This document shows, in pieces, positions 58,966 through 64,000 of a DNA stretch of 64,000 nucleotides (position 1 is its first letter; each line of letters opens with the position of its first letter). The stretch comes from Plazaster borealis. Taxonomy: Eukaryota; Echinodermata; Asteroidea; Forcipulatida; Labidiasteridae. The position numbers were made by a program, and so were the translations under genes. The notes beneath the pieces are model-generated. The model ran no database searches, was not told where the DNA came from, and saw nothing but the letters and a program-made list of their open reading frames with translations. The stretch is taken from contig CM037471.1 of the NCBI GenBank assembly GCA_021014325.1, positions 21,782,818 through 21,846,817 of the forward strand, written 5' to 3'.

Positions 58966-61900
58966 CTGATGAACAAAAAGGGACAAGTGATAGAACTCAG
59001 TTTGAGGGTAAAGGGAAATATTTACAGGAAATATCTGTCTTAAAAATCGTTCTACTTCAATTATCTACAAAGACAACTTGGTATGAAGATGATTATAACC
59101 AAATATATGTTTCTAAAGGTTAAATGTCTGTAGGTTTTGAGGCATTGCATGGTGGGGTATCAATGTATATTTGGCTTGCGGTAACACCATGTGTATATCT
59201 ATTTTGCTGTGTAGATTTTTATTCTTTGAGAACTTGTCTTGCTATATTCTGCTGCCGCAGAGTAGAATTTTCGGAATTTAGGAGACTACCAAGTTCTGAA
59301 AAGAACTGTCCCCTGCTTCTTAACTACTACCTGGGCGGAAGGTAGGAAATCAGCCAGGACTACTTCTTTCGCTTAGTGGATCAGGGGGACTTCTCGTTAT
59401 TAACTTCACTGCTGCGGAGTGAGTTCTTAATTGGTCTCAACATTTCGACTAGCTTGCTCTAGTCATCGTCAGGAGACTGAAGAGTGTGAGACATGTTGGT
59501 CTATTTTTAAGGATTGAGAGGTTTCAGTGTAGAGTCAGTGATTATGTCTTAGTTTACCATTGGTTGAAATTCACTTCATGGAAAGTCAACAGTTAATCTT
59601 TTCATCAAAGTTTCTTTAGACCCCTTGCAGCACGTCACACGTGGCGCCTGTGCCATGCTCACCATTGTGGGACTCAACACATAAGCGTGTAAGCACCACG
59701 CCGCCTAAAGTTTGCACTACCTTCTATAACACACAGGGACATTGACTCCCCAAATGGCGCAACCAAGATTAATTGTCAATTCTAAATAATTTTGCAACAA
59801 ATAAATCAAAGGATAAAGTACCTTTTTCTTTTTGTGCCCACGCACATACCATGTCATACTCCACTTGTCTCTCTTTGTACAGATCGGCCTTGTTGCCTAC
59901 AACAATCAGTGAAACCTGTATACAGAATTCAACAGGGGGTTAGGGTTTTTCTTTTAATATCTGACAGAAGTTTCCCAGACAGGACGTGCAAAGATCTTTG
60001 GGACATTATTCTCACTTATAAAGACACAAGTTTTAAGAAATAACATTAAACACCATGTTACACATTGGCGTGTCGTGGCTGAGCTCTGGTGTTTCTAAAC
60101 AGCAGAGTGTAGGTTCGAGTCCCGGTCGTGTCCTAGAGCAAGACACTTAACCATTAGTGCTTTGTCCTTCGAATGGGACATTAAGCCATAGGTTCCATGT
60201 ACTATGATTGGTAGTGCATGCAAAAGAACCTAGAACACATATACATGTAGTGGAAGAACATGTAATAGTGTTGGAGTGTCATTAGCGTCACTGAATGACG
60301 GATTTGAGAGCTATATAAGAATGAATTAATGGCTTTGGCAGTAGGTCTGGCTGAAACGCTGGAAAGTCCAATTCTTCAACACAAGGAGCTTCGCTAGAAC
60401 TCTGAATAAATCCACATCACATACCTCTCGCTTATCTTTCTCCTTGGAGATCTTGTCAACTTCTTTCTTGAGAAGCTGAACCTGGCGGAATGACTCTGGA
60501 CTTGTGATGCTGTACATCAAAATAAAACCCTGCAAACCAACAGCACCAAGACAATCATTGATACAAATTTATTTTATATGGTTCTGTGGTTAAATGAAAC
60601 AATTTACAGGAGATAATAATAATAGTAACTAGTTGTAATAACGTATCAATGCGCTTTAAATTAGTGCCCTGGTCATTGGGCCAATAACATTCCTTTAATC
60701 TTTCTCAGCTCCCCGGGGAGTATACAGCCCCGGGCTGCTGTGGCGCTCCGAAGGCTTTTTCAAACACAATATCAACCTCAACCTCTACCCTCGCATTTTT
60801 ACCCCTGGGTGAAGAGAAGCAATTAAATTGAAGTGTCTTGCTCAAGGACACAAGTGTCATGACCGAGATTCAAACCCACATCCCAATGACTAAACCACCA
60901 GATCTTGATGCTCTAAACCACTCGGCCACTCTACATCAATCTTTGCTGACTAAAAGTTCACTGCTGAGTAAAAGGCTAGTAGTTTCACATCTTACTCTAG
61001 CAGCGCCCTGTGTTAAATACGTTTTAAACTGTAAACTAATTGCTTGAATCTTGCTTGAAAACTTAGGTCGGTAAAATGCAATAAGCCTTATTTGACCTTA
61101 ATTGAACTGTAAACTACTTTCTTGAATCTTGCTTGAAAACTTAGGTCGGTGAAAAGCAAAACGCTTATTTAAACTGTGAAACTATTGGGTGTGACAAAGC
61201 GCTATATAAGAACCAAGTATTATTATTATTATTTGTACCTTAAGATATAAATCTCTAATAATGACAGTTTATCATCTCAAACTTACATCTGCAATGGCAA
61301 AGTAATGCTTTGGAAGTTCCGGGTTGGTCTTTGGATGCTGTAAAAAAAAAGACAATAATTAGAACTTTGCCTGAGGCCAGTGATTTTAGCATCAGGCCAG
61401 TAAACTCAAGACCGGACAAGCCCGGTGGTCTTGTGTCTTCTTTTAATTGAATAAAATACATCATTGTGTAATAATAACATCTATGTGAAAAAAACAGAAT
61501 CTAATAAATATCTTTCAGTTTTGTTGAGTATTGAAGCACACTTAAACGTAAGAATGAAATCTCCTATTAGTGGCTTGTTCAACTCACTTAGTTTCTGGTC
61601 TTGTAAACTAAATTCTGATCCAGTAAACATTTGGAGCTACAAGCCCTATGGTCTTGTGGATTTTCCCTCCAAATTTGAGCCCTGTATAAAACTAATGTTC
61701 ATATATGCCTGGGTAAATAATAAAAGGCAGTCAACACAGATCCACTGAATTTTAAAGATTGCCAAATTTACTTTGGAAGAAAGAAATTAAAGGAAATGAA
61801 AGTCACGTACAAGTCCTTTTGTATCGTAGAATCGTATTCTTTCCTTCACTCCTCGGTTGGATTCAACTGTCGCTACATAGATGTCTTCTATCGTTTGAAA

Positions 61901-63151
61901 GCAGTTTGACTGTGGAAAGACAATTTCAAATGGATCAAATTGGTTAAATTAAGGCAGTGTATAAATTGTGCCAGCACTGAACATGCGCAGTGACCGTTTT
62001 GGGGGTCTTGGATCGTTTATAAGATTTGCCGGCTTAATAGCATTTAGCAAAACTTAGCCGGTACAATATATATCTTAAAAATGAATTTGGACAATGTCAT
62101 CCTAATATAATATATTCTTGGCAACTTCTGATTGTATTCACCATTTGGAGTGAGGGAAACTTTTTTTTAAGGTAGTTCAATACAGCGCCCCAGTTACTGG
62201 GTCTAAAACACTGTTTCCGTATTCCACTTGCGCATGCGCTTGTGTTTGTGCAATAACTAATATTTCCATTTACTGGTCATGACTTAGACCCAGTAACTGG
62301 GGCGCTGTACTCCTTTTTCGAAATTTTGACATCATCAGTCGTACTAGCGCCCCAGATTACGGTCGTATTTTTCCCCGAGGGATCTTCATCCAACGCTCTG
62401 CCTCAATCGTGACGACTACGCGGTTTGAGGTAGGGCACCCGTTGATTAGATGGGTGCCTTGCCTCAACCGTGATAACAGCGCGGTTGAGGCAGGGCACCT
62501 GTCCAATTTTAGAGGGGTGTCCTGCCTCAATCGCCCTGTTATCACGGTTGAGGCAAGGCACCTGTCTAAATTGAAGATCCTTCAGGAAAAGTACGACCGT
62601 AATCTGGGGCACTAGTACGACGACAGATGATGTCAAAATTTCGAAAAAGGAGTACAGCGCCCAAGTTACTGGGTCTAGTCATGACTGTACTCCTGGTCCT
62701 ATTGGGTATCGATCATTCACTCAATTTAAAGAATAAAGTCTAAATATGTGCACCTCAACCCACCTCTTGATTGAATTGGTTGTCAATGTCATGGGAAAAG
62801 GAGACACAAAGCGCTGGATAAGGATTTAGACAGATGCATTGCCCAGCTGATCAGGAATCGCCAACACAGTTATAAATGTCAACTCCTAATCCTAACACTA
62901 GTACTACTCCACTACTGTAATGTAGTTTTATTACACTAGTCCTCTACACTTTATTTTTCTTACAAGTCTCGTCAGTAGACAGACACGAAAGATTGTGTCC
63001 GGAAATTAGGCAAGAAAGTATCTGCTCCTCATTTTTGTTGTTCAATACTTACGTTACCGATGATATGGTTCCCGAATATTGCCTGCTCAAGCATTGCTGT
63101 CTTACCGACGCAGGTACTCCCACAGACAACAACCTTGCAGGTCTTTCCCAT
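58823..63151 (-). CDS. NKIRAS: NKIRAS (kappaB-Ras) atypical small GTPase (whole gene, spliced)
   Basis: Ras-like protein. The family retains NF-kappaB in the cytoplasm by binding the PEST region of IkappaB-beta and also works with RalGAP. CDS on the minus strand joins 63151-63053, 61909-61811, 61337-61287, 60529-60425, 59915-59822 and 58965-58823, giving 196 aa (human NKIRAS1/2 are 192/191). The P-loop is GSTCVGKT (residues 11-18), switch I contains Thr39 in QTIEDIY, switch II is DTKGL (62-66), NKxD is GNKAD (125-129), and the C-terminal block is KEKVALYEVTVANRKVLMEP. Ras Gly12 and Gln61 positions are Thr13 and Leu66, as expected for this constitutively GTP-leaning subfamily. There is no CAAX box. 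It is equally close to NKIRAS1 and NKIRAS2, so it is probably the pre-duplication gene. It faces TEAD tail to tail. Confidence 0.95.
59822..59915 (-). CDS. NKIRAS: NKIRAS exon 5 (NKxD motif)
   Basis: 94 nt, acceptor CTGTATACAG, donor AAAG|GTACTT. It encodes VSLIVVGNKADLYKERQVEY then DMVCAWAQKEK, ending in phase 1. It contains the guanine-specificity motif GNKAD. Confidence 0.93.
60066..60335 (+). repeat. SINE family S, head-deleted copy in NKIRAS intron 4
   Basis: GGCGTGTCGTGGC is followed directly by TGAGCTCTGGTGTTTC, removing most of the A-box side. B box GGTTCGAGTCC and the usual body remain. It ends GAGAGCTATATAAGAATG. Confidence 0.82.
60425..60529 (-). CDS. NKIRAS: NKIRAS exon 4
   Basis: 35 aa, GFILMYSITSPESFRQVQLL then KKEVDKISKEKDKRE, acceptor GGTTTGCAG, donor GAG|GTATGT. 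It matches the ESFQRVELLKKEIDK block of the family. Confidence 0.95.
60601..60935 (-). repeat. SINE family S variant, uninterrupted
   Basis: Minus strand: GAGTGGCCGAGTGGTTTAGAGC head, diverged B box, TTGCTTCTCTTCACCCAGG, TACTCCCCGGGGAGCTGAG, CAATGACCAGGGCAC, TTTAAAGCGCATTGATACG and an (ATT)n tail. It lies in NKIRAS intron 3 in the same orientation as the gene. Confidence 0.85.
61287..61337 (-). CDS. NKIRAS: NKIRAS exon 3
   Basis: 17 aa, HPKTNPELPKHYFAIAD, acceptor T9-ACAG, donor GAT|GTAAGT. ELPKHYF is a kappaB-Ras signature. Confidence 0.93.
61811..61909 (-). CDS. NKIRAS: NKIRAS exon 2 (switch I and II)
   Basis: 33 aa, acceptor TTTCCACAG, donor CTT|GTACGT. It encodes SNCFQTIEDIYVATVESNRG and VKERIRFYDTKGL. 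DTKGL replaces the DTAGQ of normal Ras, as in human DTRGL. Confidence 0.94.
62182..62690. repeat. Nested foldback element in NKIRAS intron 1
   Basis: A 24-bp block (ACAGCGCCCCAGTTACTGGG plus TCTA) at 62182-62205 has its exact reverse complement at 62285-62308 and a one-mismatch direct copy at 62654-62677. 62285-62372 pairs with 62587-62677 over about 90 bp (TACTCCTTTTTCGAAATTTTGACATCATC..., ...GATTACGGTCGTA). The loop holds four or five alternating units of GCCTCAACCGTGATAACAGC type. Confidence 0.9.
63053..63151 (-). CDS. NKIRAS: NKIRAS exon 1 (P-loop)
   Basis: 33 aa, MGKTCKVVVCGSTCVGKTAM then LEQAIFGNHIIGN, donor AAC|GTAAGT. The start context AAAATGG is strong, and an in-frame TAG at 63160-63158 lies two codons upstream, fixing the start. 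Confidence 0.95.
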
Positions 63152-63159
63152 TTTCCTCT

Positions 63160-63290
63160 AGCCGTACGTTGATCAACCTCAACTCAATTGTGGTGAAGAA
63201 AGTTTATACACTGACTTTCATTTTGTCATTTTTAGTCAACAACCACCGGACCAAAATAACATTCTACCAAGAGAGGGCGCTGTTTAAGTA
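63160..63290 (-). promoter_or_regulatory. NKIRAS 5' UTR / proximal promoter region
   Basis: Unique-looking sequence between the NKIRAS start codon and a satellite that begins at about 63370. Transcription of this gene must start here or beyond, since exon 1 already holds the start codon. No TATA box or other motif can be named with confidence. Confidence 0.35.
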
Positions 63291-63369
63291 AACAAACATT
63301 ATTTTTCCCAAATCCCAAGAACTTGAAAGCAACCAACTTTTATTGTTTGGATTATTAAGCTTTCGGGGG

Positions 63370-64000
63370 GAAAGGTTAATTCTTCAATTTCTGGCCAAAA
63401 TTTGAAAAAAATGCTCGACTTACCCTTGCGATTTTTTCAATTCCTGGCCCAAATTGGATACAAATGCTGGACTTACCCCTTGTGATTTTGTTCAATTTCT
63501 GACCCAAATTGGATACAAATGCTGGACTTACCCCTTGTGATTTTGTCAATTTCTGGCCCAAATTGGATACAAATGCTGGACTTACCCCTTGCGATTTTGT
63601 TTAATTTCTGACCCAAATTAGATACAAATGCTGGACTTACCCCTTGTGATTTTGTCAATTTCTGGCCCAAATTGGATAAAAATGCTGGACTTACCCCTTG
63701 TGATTTTTGGCACAAATGGATAAAAATGCTGGACTTACCCCTTGTGATTTTGTCAATTTCTGGCCCAAATTAGATAGAAATGCTGGACTAAACCCTTGCA
63801 ATTTTTAAATTTTTGGCCCAAATTGGATAAAAATGCTGGACTTAGGCTACCCCTTGCGATTTTGTCAATTTCTGGCCCAATTTTGATAAAAAAATGCTGG
63901 ACTTACCCCTTGTGATTTTGTCAATTTCTGGCCCAAATTGGATAAAAATGCTGGACTTACCCCTTAATATGGTTTTTTTAATTTTGTGCCTATTTTTCCA
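63370..64000. repeat. 54-55 bp satellite running to the window edge
   Basis: GCTGGAC(TTACCCCTT) recurs at 63466, 63521, 63575, 63630, 63684, 63728, 63782, 63835, 63896 and 63950. Spacing is mostly 53-55 bp with one short (44) and one long (61) step. The open frames through it are due to unit lengths near a multiple of three. Confidence 0.93.

Noticed and set aside
63376..63715. Repeated NLGQKL-type peptide frames on the minus strand
   Set aside because: Product of the 54-55 bp satellite with unit length near a multiple of three; breaks where the spacing changes.

Overview
This is a 64-kb window of a repeat-rich, AT-rich animal genome. It has intron-split genes with GT-AG introns, tRNA-derived SINEs, decayed LINE 3' ends and many palindromic or TIR-bearing MITE-like elements. 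Protein similarity says metazoan. The repeat families, especially the TTAA-flanked AGGTA...CCT elements and the palindromes built on CCCAATTTCATAGAGCTG, look to me like those of echinoderms, perhaps a sea star. That placement is a memory-based inference and was not checked.

Two protein-coding genes are supported, facing each other tail to tail. On the + strand, a TEAD/TEF-1 (scalloped) transcription factor runs from a start codon at 10519 to a stop at 46123. It has 12 constitutive coding positions (13 exons counting both versions of exon 3) and encodes 426 aa, the length of human TEAD1. On the - strand, an NKIRAS (kappaB-Ras) atypical small GTPase runs from a start codon at 63151 to a stop at 58823 in six exons and encodes 196 aa. 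All its exon junctions keep frame.

The most interesting feature is in TEAD. The exon for the end of the TEA DNA-binding domain (recognition helix) is present twice in tandem: exon 3a (29579-29641) with the canonical family sequence and exon 3b (29733-29795) with a diverged one. Both are 63 nt, phase 0, with good acceptors and the same GTAGGG donor, and only 91 nt separate them. This has the layout of mutually exclusive exons that could switch the DNA-reading helix of the Hippo-pathway transcription factor.

Layout: 1-10487 is upstream sequence full of repeats that must contain the unseen 5' noncoding TEAD exon. 10488-46123 is TEAD, with a 14.9-kb first intron and a 7-kb third intron carrying a large minisatellite. 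46124-58822 is the TEAD 3' UTR and intergenic DNA with MITEs and SINEs. 58823-63151 is NKIRAS, with a complex foldback element in its first intron. 63370-64000 is a 54-55 bp satellite running to the window edge. Several nested insertions give relative ages of repeat families: a piggyBac-like MITE in intron 11, a TTAA element inside a SINE, a SINE inside a palindromic MITE, and a foldback inside a tandem duplication.
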